DNA from: an uncultured Lachnospiraceae bacterium
Lineage (GTDB): Bacteria > Bacillota > Clostridia > Lachnospirales > Lachnospiraceae
NCBI GenBank assembly: GCA_937910785.1
Contig: CALDLG010000082.1
Coordinates: 1-22,717 of the forward strand
Reading direction: 5' to 3'
Length of the DNA: 22,717 bases
The position numbers were made by a program, and so were the translations under genes. Positions 7,867 through 15,223 of this stretch are shown here, in pieces. Position 1 is the stretch's first letter; every line of letters starts with the position of its first letter. A model generated the notes under the pieces. It ran no database searches. It was not told where the DNA came from and was given only the letters and a program-made list of their open reading frames with translations.

Positions 7867-9141
7867 CTATTCTGTTAATACCTCTTCTTCACTTTCCGTA
7901 ACCGGAATCTGCTCCGTCCTGTTTGGCACCTTCATAATCGCCTCTTCCATCAGCTGCATACTGACATTCAGGACCCATACTTTTTCATTCTTATTTATTG
8001 TAACATTTTTTTCTATAATTTGTACCCCTTTTTCCTCTAAAGTCTTTAATATTTTATTCCATTCCTCTTCCATGATCTGATTCATTTCTTCATCCGTGTG
8101 AATTTTAGGCACAAACGCATACTCTTTTGCATGCTTTACGCCGTAGAAAAACGGCAGATATAAATGATCCAGAAGCTGCACCTGTTTCTTCTCTCCGGAA
8201 ATATCATAGGTTTCATAGGGAACTTTTCCGGCGGAAAGATTCCATTCCTTATCCCGAAAACCGAACAGCAGTATCTTTTTCTCCTTCCCCGAATATTCCT
8301 TATCCTGCCATGCCGTTTTTCTTTCCACACAGATCGACTTCTCATAGGTAATCATAATATCCGCATCCGCTTCATAATACTGATATCTGCGTATGGTTGT
8401 ATCGTCATTATAGACCGGTACGGCGCCGCTTACGAGGACCTGCCCCTTTTCCACCGTGTCTCCCACCGCCACCTGCGGGATGCCTTTTCTGGTGATCATA
8501 TAAACGATGACACCATCCCTGGATGCGACGATATCCCTGCCGCTTTCCGCACTGTTTCCCGGCTCCGTCATCCCTTCATCTGACTGACCATCATAGTTAC
8601 TTCCCGCTATTTCATTTTCCCGGATCTGAATAATCAGCGTCGTTCCGTCTACTTTCAAAGATGCCCAGGTTATGATATCATATTCTTCCCTGAGCTGCAT
8701 TTCCAGTTCCTCGATCTGCAGCTCTTTCTTTCTCATCGCCGTATGTACGCCCTGTTCTTCCAGATAATCCATCAATACATCTTCTGTCAGCGTATAATTT
8801 CCTTCGATCCTGATATCCCAGATATAATGTGTTGTGACCATCCAGAAAGTCAGGCACAGAAGCAGACCGAATACAAAAATCTTTCTTTTTTTCATTTCGG
8901 GCACAAAAAAAGGCAGTCCATGTCTTTGTAAGACGGATGCCCTGGTTCCGGTTTTCCGAAGAAGCGTTTTCAGCGCAAAAAAGCCTTTCAGGCTGACCTT
9001 CATCGTATAATAATCACCGCAGTTTTCTATATCCCAGACCAGAATATCATGATTTCCGCACAGATTTAAGAATCTTTCCGTAGAATAGCCCCATACCTTA
9101 ATGGAAACGTATCCCTTTACATATTGAATCCAATGAAGCAT
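7867..9141 (-). CDS. yqfD: Sporulation protein YqfD
   Basis: 424-residue sporulation membrane protein; in Bacillus subtilis its homologue is made in the mother cell under sigma-E, and the family resembles SpoIV-type engulfment/forespore assembly factors. Seen: an N-terminal domain with YVKGYVSIKVWGYSTERFLNLC that matches the family opening, one membrane helix at about residues 87-106, then an extracytoplasmic region starting IWDIRIEGNYTLTEDVL, similar to a POTRA-like fold, and a carrier-like segment (GDTVEKGQVLVSGAV). The longest frame starts at 9159, but ATG at 9139-9141 is preferred: it has GGAG 6 bases upstream and gives MLHWIQYVKG, closer to homologues. Lies 50 bases after yqfC and 3 bases before phoH. 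Confidence 0.93.
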   Translation of the reverse strand: MLHWIQYVKGYVSIKVWGYSTERFLNLCGNHDILVWDIENCGDYYTMKVSLKGFFALKTLLRKTGTRASVLQRHGLPFFVPEMKKRKIFVFGLLLCLTFWMVTTHYIWDIRIEGNYTLTEDVLMDYLEEQGVHTAMRKKELQIEELEMQLREEYDIITWASLKVDGTTLIIQIRENEIAGSNYDGQSDEGMTEPGNSAESGRDIVASRDGVIVYMITRKGIPQVAVGDTVEKGQVLVSGAVPVYNDDTTIRRYQYYEADADIMITYEKSICVERKTAWQDKEYSGKEKKILLFGFRDKEWNLSAGKVPYETYDISGEKKQVQLLDHLYLPFFYGVKHAKEYAFVPKIHTDEEMNQIMEEEWNKILKTLEEKGVQIIEKNVTINKNEKVWVLNVSMQLMEEAIMKVPNRTEQIPVTESEEEVLTE

Positions 9142-9191
9142 ATCAGTCTCCACTCCCATCCGCCAGCCCGGCGAGCCCGGAAAAATGTTCG

Positions 9192-9479
9192 CTAAAAATA
9201 GCGGACACTCTCGATATTCCCGCCTATTTTCATGTCTTCATTGGTATAATAGTCGATGGACAGTCCCTTTCCCTGAAAAGAAATCCGGCAGTTTTTTCCC
9301 TGCAGGACAATTGACTCCTTGGTATACTCCAGAATCCCTTTATAATTTTCAATAAAGGCTTCCCGGTTTCCGGTTACGGTCACAATAGAGTCTCCGAGCA
9401 TGGTATCCTTAGGAAGCCGCAGGGATTCTACAATCATTTCCTTTTGTCTGGATAAAGAGGGTTTCATCGCTTTTCTCAT
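9192..9479 (-). CDS. yqfC: Sporulation protein YqfC (YabP/YqfC family)
   Basis: 95-residue YabP/YqfC-family protein; in B. subtilis yqfC belongs to the sigma-E mother-cell regulon and is paired with yqfD. Seen: SLRLPKDTMLGDSIVTVTGNREAFIENYKGI, whose LP-x2-T/V and ENYKGILEY parts are family signatures, and a closing KIGGNIESVRYF, as in homologues. There are two candidate starts. ATG at 9477-9479 has no clear ribosome binding site. ATG at 9465-9467 (91 residues) has GAGAA about 7 bases upstream and fits better if the sigma-E-like promoter at 9485-9514 is real, since transcription would start near 9478. The longer form is listed; the shorter is quite possible. Confidence 0.9.
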   Translation of the reverse strand: MRKAMKPSLSRQKEMIVESLRLPKDTMLGDSIVTVTGNREAFIENYKGILEYTKESIVLQGKNCRISFQGKGLSIDYYTNEDMKIGGNIESVRYF

Positions 9480-9484
9480 AGTAC

Positions 9485-9514
9485 ATCATATGAAAAAGGT
9501 CCGGCATTCATGAC
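9485..9514 (-). promoter_or_regulatory. Sigma-E-like sporulation promoter before yqfC
   Basis: On the minus strand, CATATGAT (9485-9492) fits the sigma-E -10 pattern CATANNNT, and GTCATGAA (9507-9514) is similar to the sigma-E -35 (ATA core, here ATG), 14 bases apart by these boxes or 16 from core to -10. Predicted start is near 9478. The known sigma-E control of yqfCD in Bacillus gives independent support. Consensus is from memory. Confidence 0.4.
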
Positions 9515-9549
9515 TCGGAAATTGCTCCGGCACATCCGCCTTTCCTTCC

Positions 9550-10854
9550 TCAGTCGATGATTCCCCTGATAAAACTGCGCGGTGCCGGTTTCGATTCTTC
9601 AAGGAAACAGGCCCTTAAAAACCGCTCTCTTGCAACAGCAAGCTTTTCCGGATCATTGGCATGAATTACCGCAAGGGACTCTCCTTTTCTAACATAGTCT
9701 CCCACTTTCCTGCGCAGCACAAGACCGACCGATAAGTCGATGCTGCTTTCCTTCGTTTCCCGGCCGCCTCCAAGAAGCAGAGAACAGATTCCGATTTCAT
9801 CGCAGAGGATTTTCCCTATATAGCCTGCCCGGTCCGACAGGATCTCTTCCGTGTACGAAGCCCGCGGTAAAAGGGATGTATCGTATACGGCAGAGGCATC
9901 TCCGCCCTGCGCTTCCACAAACTGCGCCAGCTTTCGAAGAGCCGAACCGTCCTCGATCACCTTTTGCAGCATCTCCTTTGCCTGTTCTTCCTGTTTCGCC
10001 CGGCCGCCCGCAAGCAGCATCTGCGTCCCCAGTGTCATACACAGTTTTTGAAAGTCCTCCGGCCCGTTCCCCCGCAGCGTTTCGATCGCTTCCTTTACCT
10101 CCAGCGCGTTTCCGACGGCAAATCCTAACGGCTGATCCATGTCCGTAATGACGGCAGCCGTCTTCCTGCCGGCATGTTTCCCGATCATGACCATCTCCTC
10201 AGCCAGCGCGAAGGCATCTTCTTCCTTCTTCATAAAGGCTCCGCTCCCGGTCTTCACATCGAGTACGATCGCATCCGCACCGGAAGCCAGCTTCTTACTC
10301 ATGATCGAACTGGCAATCAGCGACATATTATCTACGGTCGCGGTCACATCCCGGAGCGCGTAGAGTTTCTTATCCGCAGGGGCGATATTGAGCGTCTGGC
10401 CCATGATCGAGATTCCGATCCGCTCCACCTGCTCCATAAACTGTTTCGTGGAGATTTCCGTGGTAAATCCGGGAAAACTTTCCAGTTTATCGATCGTTCC
10501 GCCGGTATGCCCCAGCCCTCTTCCGCTCATTTTGGCAATTTTGACGCCGCAGGCCGCCACCATGGGCGCCAGCGCAAGGGAAGTCTTATCCCCTACGCCT
10601 CCGGTGGAATGCTTATCCACCTTTATTCCGTCAATCGACGTCAAATCAAGCATATCGCCGCTTCGCGCCATCGCCATCGTCAGCGCTGCGGTCTCTTCTT
10701 CCGTCATTCCCTGAAAACAGACCGCCATCATCATTGCCGACATCTGATAATCCGGAATGTTTCCGGCCGTATATTCCGCAATCATGAAATCAATCTCTTC
10801 CGCAGTCAGCGAACCCCCGCCGCGCTTTTTCATAATCAGATCATACATTCTCAT
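9550..10854 (-). CDS. pdp: Pyrimidine-nucleoside phosphorylase
   Basis: 434-residue cytosolic enzyme that splits uridine, thymidine and deoxyuridine with phosphate to the base and (deoxy)ribose-1-phosphate, in pyrimidine salvage. Seen: the phosphorylase signature SGRGLGHTGGTIDKLE (residues 110-125), the phosphate-binding KHSTGGVGDK (81-90), and a C-terminal alpha/beta domain. Length equals that of Firmicutes enzymes. The longest frame begins at 10956, but ATG at 10852-10854 gives MRMYDLIMKKRGG, the canonical N-terminus, with GGAG 7 bases upstream. The extra 34 codons would overlap the preceding gene. Thymidine phosphorylase (DeoA) is the close alternative; the pyrimidine type is the usual one in Gram-positives. 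The symbol is by family only. Confidence 0.93.
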   Translation of the reverse strand: MRMYDLIMKKRGGGSLTAEEIDFMIAEYTAGNIPDYQMSAMMMAVCFQGMTEEETAALTMAMARSGDMLDLTSIDGIKVDKHSTGGVGDKTSLALAPMVAACGVKIAKMSGRGLGHTGGTIDKLESFPGFTTEISTKQFMEQVERIGISIMGQTLNIAPADKKLYALRDVTATVDNMSLIASSIMSKKLASGADAIVLDVKTGSGAFMKKEEDAFALAEEMVMIGKHAGRKTAAVITDMDQPLGFAVGNALEVKEAIETLRGNGPEDFQKLCMTLGTQMLLAGGRAKQEEQAKEMLQKVIEDGSALRKLAQFVEAQGGDASAVYDTSLLPRASYTEEILSDRAGYIGKILCDEIGICSLLLGGGRETKESSIDLSVGLVLRRKVGDYVRKGESLAVIHANDPEKLAVARERFLRACFLEESKPAPRSFIRGIID

Positions 10855-10919
10855 AGCATCTCTCCCTTTCCCGGTGATTCCCACCTGTTTGCTTCCGGAT
10901 ACCGGCCGTTTCCATAACA

Positions 10920-11879
10920 TTATAAAGTCTTCTCTTTTTTTAAAGAGGCTTCCCACAATTCATATGCTTTTTCCCATGTTGAAGCTGAAAATGGCCGCTG
11001 CATATCTCCTGTCCGCACAGCATATTCTTCCGCAAATTTTAAGAAAAAAAATAAATGTTCCCTCTTTGTTTCATGTTCCCTGATAATCACCCTGCTCCAG
11101 ACATTTGCCCGAATAAACTGATCGCTTTGCCGTAACGTTTTGATATACTCTCCCACAGGAAACGGAACACGCCTTTCTTCTACCGCAATATGATCACAAT
11201 CCAGAACATCAAGTATGGAGTAGGGAATACCCATATCCATGCAGTCCAGCGGCAGCCCACAGGAACCGGGATTTATAAATAATTTTTTTCCATCATCTGT
11301 ACGATAGTTCCATTGAATATGTGAATGACCAAAAATATAAATTCCATTTTCCAGGTCTTCCAAAAAGCCCTGAAACCGCTTATTCTCGTCAAAATATCTC
11401 CGTATATCAGCACAAAAGACTTCCGGCGTTATCCATCTGTCCTGATACCTCATGGCAACCTGGGCGGTTGACCATTCCCTGTGTTCACAGTCTGAAATAA
11501 ATGCTTCAGATGAGTGCGCCACATGCAGCGTAACACCATGAATATCAAGTTTCATCTGTTCCGGCATTGACAATAAATATTCCAAATTATCAGGACTTAT
11601 CTTTTGAAAGCAATAATAGGAAATCTGCATCTGACCGTCAGTCCAGCTACGTTTGTCTTTACCGATCAGATTTTCCAGATAGGCTTCTTCATTTCCACGA
11701 ATACAGTATTTTTTATCCAGATTTCTGATTCTGGAAATACATTCGTCCGGATACGGATTGCTAAGGCAGTAATCTCCGGCAAAAATAAAGCTGTCAGTCT
11801 TATTTTTTTCAGCATCTTCTATAACGGCATTTAATGCCGGCAAATTACCATGTACATCTGAAACAATTGCAAACCTCAT
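10920..11879 (-). CDS. Calcineurin-like metallophosphoesterase (YfcE/MJ0936-like)
   Basis: 319-residue metallophosphoesterase of unknown substrate. Seen: the metal-site motifs DVHGN (Asp8, His10), GDY (Asp36), GN at 62-63, His119 and His122 in LHVAHSS, and GHSH (184-187). The usual GNH/GND position reads GNEE, so the catalytic His is replaced by Glu64; some phosphodiesterase-like relatives also vary here. A C-terminal extension of about 90 residues beyond the catalytic core (from about 230) has no motif I recognise. Ribosome site GGGAAG is 6 bases upstream of the ATG. The gene is visibly more AT-rich than its neighbours, many lines below 40% GC, suggesting later arrival between rlmH and the phosphorylase. 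Likely cytosolic. Confidence 0.85.
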   Translation of the reverse strand: MRFAIVSDVHGNLPALNAVIEDAEKNKTDSFIFAGDYCLSNPYPDECISRIRNLDKKYCIRGNEEAYLENLIGKDKRSWTDGQMQISYYCFQKISPDNLEYLLSMPEQMKLDIHGVTLHVAHSSEAFISDCEHREWSTAQVAMRYQDRWITPEVFCADIRRYFDENKRFQGFLEDLENGIYIFGHSHIQWNYRTDDGKKLFINPGSCGLPLDCMDMGIPYSILDVLDCDHIAVEERRVPFPVGEYIKTLRQSDQFIRANVWSRVIIREHETKREHLFFFLKFAEEYAVRTGDMQRPFSASTWEKAYELWEASLKKEKTL

Positions 11880-11924
11880 AAATTACTTCCCTTAGTTTAC
11901 TTTCTCCCGGCTGCGCATTCACCC

Positions 11925-12404
11925 TTACTTATGATATGGTTCACCACAGATAATCCGGTAACTCCGGTAGATCTGCTCTAACAGAATCACTCTCATCAGC
12001 TGATGGGGAAAAGTCATTTTGGAAAAGCTGACCGCAAGGTCCGACCGCCGGCACACTTTCTCATGCAGCCCCAGTGAACCGCCGATTATAAACTGCACAT
12101 GGCTGATGCCCCGTATGCCAAGCTTCTCGATTTTGTCCGCAAATTCCGGAGAATCAAAAGACTTTCCCGCAATTTCCAGCGTTATTACATATGCGTCTTC
12201 CCTGACATGCCTGAGAATCCGGTCCGCCTCTTTCTCCCTGATCCGCGCCTCTTCCATCACAGATGCTCCGTCAGGTGTTTTCTCATCCTCCGCTTCGATG
12301 ATTTCTAATTTGCAATAGCGGCTCAGACGCTTTTCATATTCCGCCACTGCATCTTTATAATATTTTTCCTTCATTTTTCCGACCGCAATCACTGTGATTT
12401 TCAT
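11925..12404 (-). CDS. rlmH: 23S rRNA (pseudouridine1915-N3)-methyltransferase RlmH
   Basis: 159-residue SPOUT-class methyltransferase that methylates pseudouridine 1915 in helix 69 of 23S rRNA on assembled 70S ribosomes, using S-adenosylmethionine. Seen: MKITVIAVGKMKEKYY start, the SPOUT knot segments VITLEIAGKSFDSPEFA and VQFIIGGSLGLHEKV, the SFSKMTFPHQLMRVILLEQIYRSYRI helix and the ending EPYHK, all hallmark. Length is exactly that of the family. It lies 39 bases downstream of the zinc-ribbon gene and probably shares its promoter at 13195-13223. Confidence 0.98.
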   Translation of the reverse strand: MKITVIAVGKMKEKYYKDAVAEYEKRLSRYCKLEIIEAEDEKTPDGASVMEEARIREKEADRILRHVREDAYVITLEIAGKSFDSPEFADKIEKLGIRGISHVQFIIGGSLGLHEKVCRRSDLAVSFSKMTFPHQLMRVILLEQIYRSYRIICGEPYHK

Positions 12405-12443
12405 TGTCCGTTCTTTTGCGTCCCCTGTCCGGCAATTTGTCTG

Positions 12444-13160
12444 CTATTGACTATTTCGGTCAAACAAATTCTGATAATACTCATCGATAAAATGATCTAA
12501 AAACACTTCATCCAGATTTATAAACTTGTCCTGAATCAGTTTTTTTATTTTATCCGTACGCAGGAAATACATCTGTTCCTCCAAAAGCTTCTCCTGTCCG
12601 AACAATTCCGCATCGATCCGCCCTCCGTCCAGATTCTCCTCACACCATTTGCGCAGCTGATCGACAAGCGCGGCTTCCGCTTCCGCTTCGGCCGTAAACG
12701 TCCGAAAGCTCTTCATCGAGACAATGCCCATGATGAAAAAGATCACAAACATAACGCCCATCACGCCGCAGACAAAATATTTGGTCATCCCCGCATTTTG
12801 ATAAAGCGGAATGACATCGGTCAGAACAAGAATCACAGCCGCGAACCCCAGCACGCCGATCACCAGTAAAACATACGCCGAAGATTTATTGTCTTCCGCC
12901 TTCTGTGCGCTGTTTCGATAGGCGCCGTGCCACGCGCCGCGCGCTTCCTTCGCCGCCCTGAGGGCTTCTTCCATCTCCTTTGGCGTTACCGTCTCTTCCT
13001 CCTCTTCCTGAAGTTCCATATTCTCCCCGTATTCTTCCGATACGGCCTGTGCTTCTTTTTCCCCTACATCTTTCAGACTTTCCACAAGCTCTGCGCCGCA
13101 ATCCGCACAGACTGTAATTCCTTCCACATATTCATTTTTACAATTTGGACACCAGGCCAT
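12444..13160 (-). CDS. Zinc-ribbon protein with two membrane helices (unknown function)
   Basis: 238-residue protein. Residues 4-21 form a zinc ribbon with Cys4, Cys7, Cys18 and Cys21 (CPNC then CADC). An acidic stretch (about 32-72), two hydrophobic helices (about 94-116 and 127-149) with a short loop between, and a charged C-terminal part with predicted helices (about 150-238) follow. The ribbon and the tail are probably both cytosolic. I do not recognise the family, beyond zinc-ribbon membrane proteins common in Lachnospiraceae. The start is well supported: AAGGAG lies 9 bases upstream, and a strong promoter ends about 35 bases upstream. First gene of the long left-hand transcription unit, ahead of rlmH. 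Confidence 0.85.
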   Translation of the reverse strand: MAWCPNCKNEYVEGITVCADCGAELVESLKDVGEKEAQAVSEEYGENMELQEEEEETVTPKEMEEALRAAKEARGAWHGAYRNSAQKAEDNKSSAYVLLVIGVLGFAAVILVLTDVIPLYQNAGMTKYFVCGVMGVMFVIFFIMGIVSMKSFRTFTAEAEAEAALVDQLRKWCEENLDGGRIDAELFGQEKLLEEQMYFLRTDKIKKLIQDKFINLDEVFLDHFIDEYYQNLFDRNSQ

Positions 13161-13194
13161 TTCGCTTTTCTCCTTCCAGAAATCTCTTCAACTT

Positions 13195-13223
13195 ATTATA
13201 CTATGATGCTCCCCCACTTTCAA
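13195..13223 (-). promoter_or_regulatory. Sigma-A promoter of the zinc-ribbon/rlmH unit
   Basis: On the minus strand, TTGAAA (13218-13223), a 17-base spacer and TATAAT (13195-13200). This is a near-consensus vegetative promoter, with a predicted start near 13188 and a 5' leader of about 28 bases. It faces away from the promoter at 13339-13367. Confidence 0.85.
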
Positions 13224-13280
13224 GAATCCGTTTGGCTGTATCGGACCTGTCATCCGGCCCGGCAGACCGCCGTTTGAGAA

Positions 13281-13310
13281 TCATGCGCAGAATAGAATGT
13301 CTGCGCATGA
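13281..13310. repeat. Perfect 11-bp inverted repeat between divergent promoters
   Basis: TCATGCGCAGA (13281-13291), 8-base loop ATAGAATG, TCTGCGCATGA (13300-13310). It lies 58 bp from one -35 and 29 bp from the other. There is no T-run on either side, so it is not an intrinsic terminator. Each arm contains the self-complementary TGCGCA, and another ATGCGC follows at 13311-13316. An operator is the most likely reading. Confidence 0.75.
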
Positions 13311-13338
13311 ATGCGCCCGTGAACGCGGCAGGGCATCA

Positions 13339-13367
13339 TTGACAATGCTTTCACAATTCGCTATGAT
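13339..13367 (+). promoter_or_regulatory. Sigma-A promoter of the DUF6020-type gene
   Basis: TTGACA (13339-13344), a 17-base spacer and TATGAT (13362-13367), i.e. a consensus -35 and 5 of 6 matches at -10. Predicted start is near 13374, leaving a leader of about 35 bases. It lies inside the longest reading frame upstream of the gene, which rules out the start at 13297. Confidence 0.85.
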
Positions 13368-13410
13368 GTATAAGAACATATTGGCAGGATTTCAAATTGA
13401 AGGATTTATG

Positions 13411-15183
13411 ATGAACATCTCAACGATTTTACCGATAATCATCAATGCAATCGAAAGCTTTTTTACAACATGGGCTCTGATGAAGGCAGGACGAATGGAG
13501 CCCGGCAACATTCTGACAGGTGTTTTTTTTCTTCTGTCCTTTTTTCTGTACCGGCATATCGGTACCCGTCTTAACGCCAAGCCCTTTGCAGATACGAAAT
13601 GCGCCAGACGAACTGCCGCTGTCTTATCCGTTCTTTATACCGTATTTTATATGATTGTAGATTATCCTCACTATATCGAAACGCTGACGAACCGTTTTTT
13701 TCAGTTTATCGTGCTGAGCTCTGTTTTTCTCGGATTTTTTCTCTGCTTTTACAAATTGCTGCTGCTCCTGTTTTCCTACAGTGCGGACAAGGATACTTTA
13801 CGGGAACTTCTTTATCGGAAAACGGAAGCACCGGCCATCCGCCGTCTTCCTCTCTGGTGCTTTTTGGGCTGTCTGCTCTGCTGGCTGCCCTATTTTCTCT
13901 ATCAGTATCCGGGTATTATGACGCCGGACAGCCTCAATCAGCTGGAACAGGTCCTGCACGTTGCGGATTACAGCAATCACCATCCTTTTGTTCATACAAT
14001 GATTTTCAAGCTTTTTTACCATATCGGTTTCTTCTTTACTTCCAACATGGTCATAGCGGTTTCTTTTTATACGTTTTTCCAGATGTGCTTTCTGGCATAC
14101 AGTATTTCTTATTTTATAAAAACGCTGGAACAGCTGCGGGTACGGCAGAGTATCCTGATCGTTCTGACGCTTTTTTATGCCTTGATACCATACCACGCGG
14201 TCTTTTCCGTCACGCTTTGGAAAGACATTCCTTTCGCCGCGGTCGTTTTACTGCTTGGCTGTTCCATGCTGCGGCTGTCCGGACAGTTTCATCGTGCCGC
14301 TCTGGCTATGTTCGTCTTCTCCGGCACGATGATGTGCCTGCTCCGCTCCAACGGCTGGTACGGTTTTCTGTTCTGCATTCCGTTTCTGTTATTTCACTAC
14401 CGGAAACAGGCGAAAATCATGTTTCCTTCCATTGCATGCATTTTTCTGTTTGCCGTCATCGTAAGATATCCGCTTTTTCATGCCATGCATGTAATGCCGC
14501 CGGATTTCGTGGAATCTCTGTCGATTCCCACACAACAGATTGCCGCAGTTCTCTGTCATGACCGGGAAATCAGTGAAAAAGAGCGGGACCTGATTGATCA
14601 GGTCATCGATACAACCTATATCAGAGAATTATATAATCCCGGCTTTGCCGATAATATGAAGGAACTGGTGCGTGCCGGAAGTCCGGAATACTTATCCGCG
14701 CATAAATCGGAATTTTTCAGATTATGGCTGTCTTTGGGTTTCAAATATCCCGCCGATTACCTGAAAGCCTATATCGATCAGACTTACGGATACTGGTATC
14801 CGGATTCCTTTTACCCGGTTGCCGAAGGCGAAGGCATCAGTGGAACAAGACTCGGTGTCTCGCACACACCGTTGATCCGCGGACCTCTTGTCGTAAAAGG
14901 AAAAGAAATCTCTTTAAAGCTCGGCGGCATGCTGCCGGTCTATGGCCTTCTGTGGAGCATGGGTATCGCTTTTTGGTTTCTTCTTTTCTGCATCGGAAAT
15001 TCCTTTGTCAGAAATGAAAAGGCAAAGCTGATCTGTTATCTTCCCAGCCTTGCCCTGTTTCTTACCGTCATGATCGCAACGCCCGTTGCAACCGACTTCC
15101 GGTATGTTTACTTTATGGTATTTTCCATGCCGTTTTATCTAATGCATATGCTCCTCCCATCGAAGGAGTATTTTACGAAATAA
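13411..15183 (+). CDS. DUF6020-family polytopic membrane protein, possible GT-C-type glycosyltransferase
   Basis: About 590 residues with roughly 12 hydrophobic helices. The motif YPGIMTPDSLNQLEQ, followed by a SNHHPFVHTMIFKLFYHIG stretch, is the recognisable core of DUF6020 proteins. An acidic residue in the first large loop and a later His-Pro pair recall GT-C glycosyltransferases (ArnT/PMT-like), but this is inference. A hydrophilic region between the penultimate groups of helices (roughly residues 370-500, with DQVIDTTYIREL and DQTYGYWYPDSFY) is probably extracellular. The ATG at 13411 has AAGGA 6 bases upstream; ATG at 13408 is adjacent and possible. The longer frame from 13297 contains the promoter, so is rejected. 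It is the only plus-strand gene, flanked by its own promoter and terminator. Confidence 0.85.
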   Translation: MNISTILPIIINAIESFFTTWALMKAGRMEPGNILTGVFFLLSFFLYRHIGTRLNAKPFADTKCARRTAAVLSVLYTVFYMIVDYPHYIETLTNRFFQFIVLSSVFLGFFLCFYKLLLLLFSYSADKDTLRELLYRKTEAPAIRRLPLWCFLGCLLCWLPYFLYQYPGIMTPDSLNQLEQVLHVADYSNHHPFVHTMIFKLFYHIGFFFTSNMVIAVSFYTFFQMCFLAYSISYFIKTLEQLRVRQSILIVLTLFYALIPYHAVFSVTLWKDIPFAAVVLLLGCSMLRLSGQFHRAALAMFVFSGTMMCLLRSNGWYGFLFCIPFLLFHYRKQAKIMFPSIACIFLFAVIVRYPLFHAMHVMPPDFVESLSIPTQQIAAVLCHDREISEKERDLIDQVIDTTYIRELYNPGFADNMKELVRAGSPEYLSAHKSEFFRLWLSLGFKYPADYLKAYIDQTYGYWYPDSFYPVAEGEGISGTRLGVSHTPLIRGPLVVKGKEISLKLGGMLPVYGLLWSMGIAFWFLLFCIGNSFVRNEKAKLICYLPSLALFLTVMIATPVATDFRYVYFMVFSMPFYLMHMLLPSKEYFTK

Positions 15184-15199
15184 AGATGTATTCCGCAGT

Positions 15200-15223
15200 A
15201 TGCCGGAACCGGCATTTTATTTT
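15200..15223 (+). terminator. Intrinsic terminator of the DUF6020-type gene
   Basis: ATGCCGG, AA, CCGGCAT (15200-15215) is a perfect 16-base palindrome, starting 16 bases after the stop and followed by TTTATTTT. Read on the minus strand it lacks a T-run, so it mainly serves the plus-strand gene. Its T-run overlaps the stop of the convergent gene. Confidence 0.8.

Noticed and set aside
9190..9203. CGCTATTTTTAGCG hairpin at the end of yqfC
   Set aside because: A five-pair stem with little GC, spanning the stop codon; too weak to call a terminator.
9498..9535. Two copies of TCCGGCA upstream of yqfC
   Set aside because: Direct 7-base copies in a GC-moderate spacer; no further repeats, so probably chance.
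10174..10917. 247-codon plus-strand frame opposite the pyrimidine-nucleoside phosphorylase
   Set aside because: Antisense shadow; composition typical of reversed coding sequence.
10919..10924. TATAAT on the minus strand upstream of the phosphorylase gene
   Set aside because: No acceptable -35 hexamer at 16-18 bases; the match overlaps the stop of the preceding gene and can arise by chance.
10855..10956. 34-codon N-terminal extension of the pyrimidine-nucleoside phosphorylase
   Set aside because: It overlaps the end of the metallophosphoesterase gene, is unlike the family N-terminus, and the GGAG-supported ATG at 10854 gives the canonical MRMYD start.
13297..13410. Extension of the DUF6020-type gene to the ATG at 13297
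   Set aside because: The sigma-A promoter at 13339-13367 and an arm of the inverted repeat fall inside this stretch, and a good ribosome site precedes 13411.
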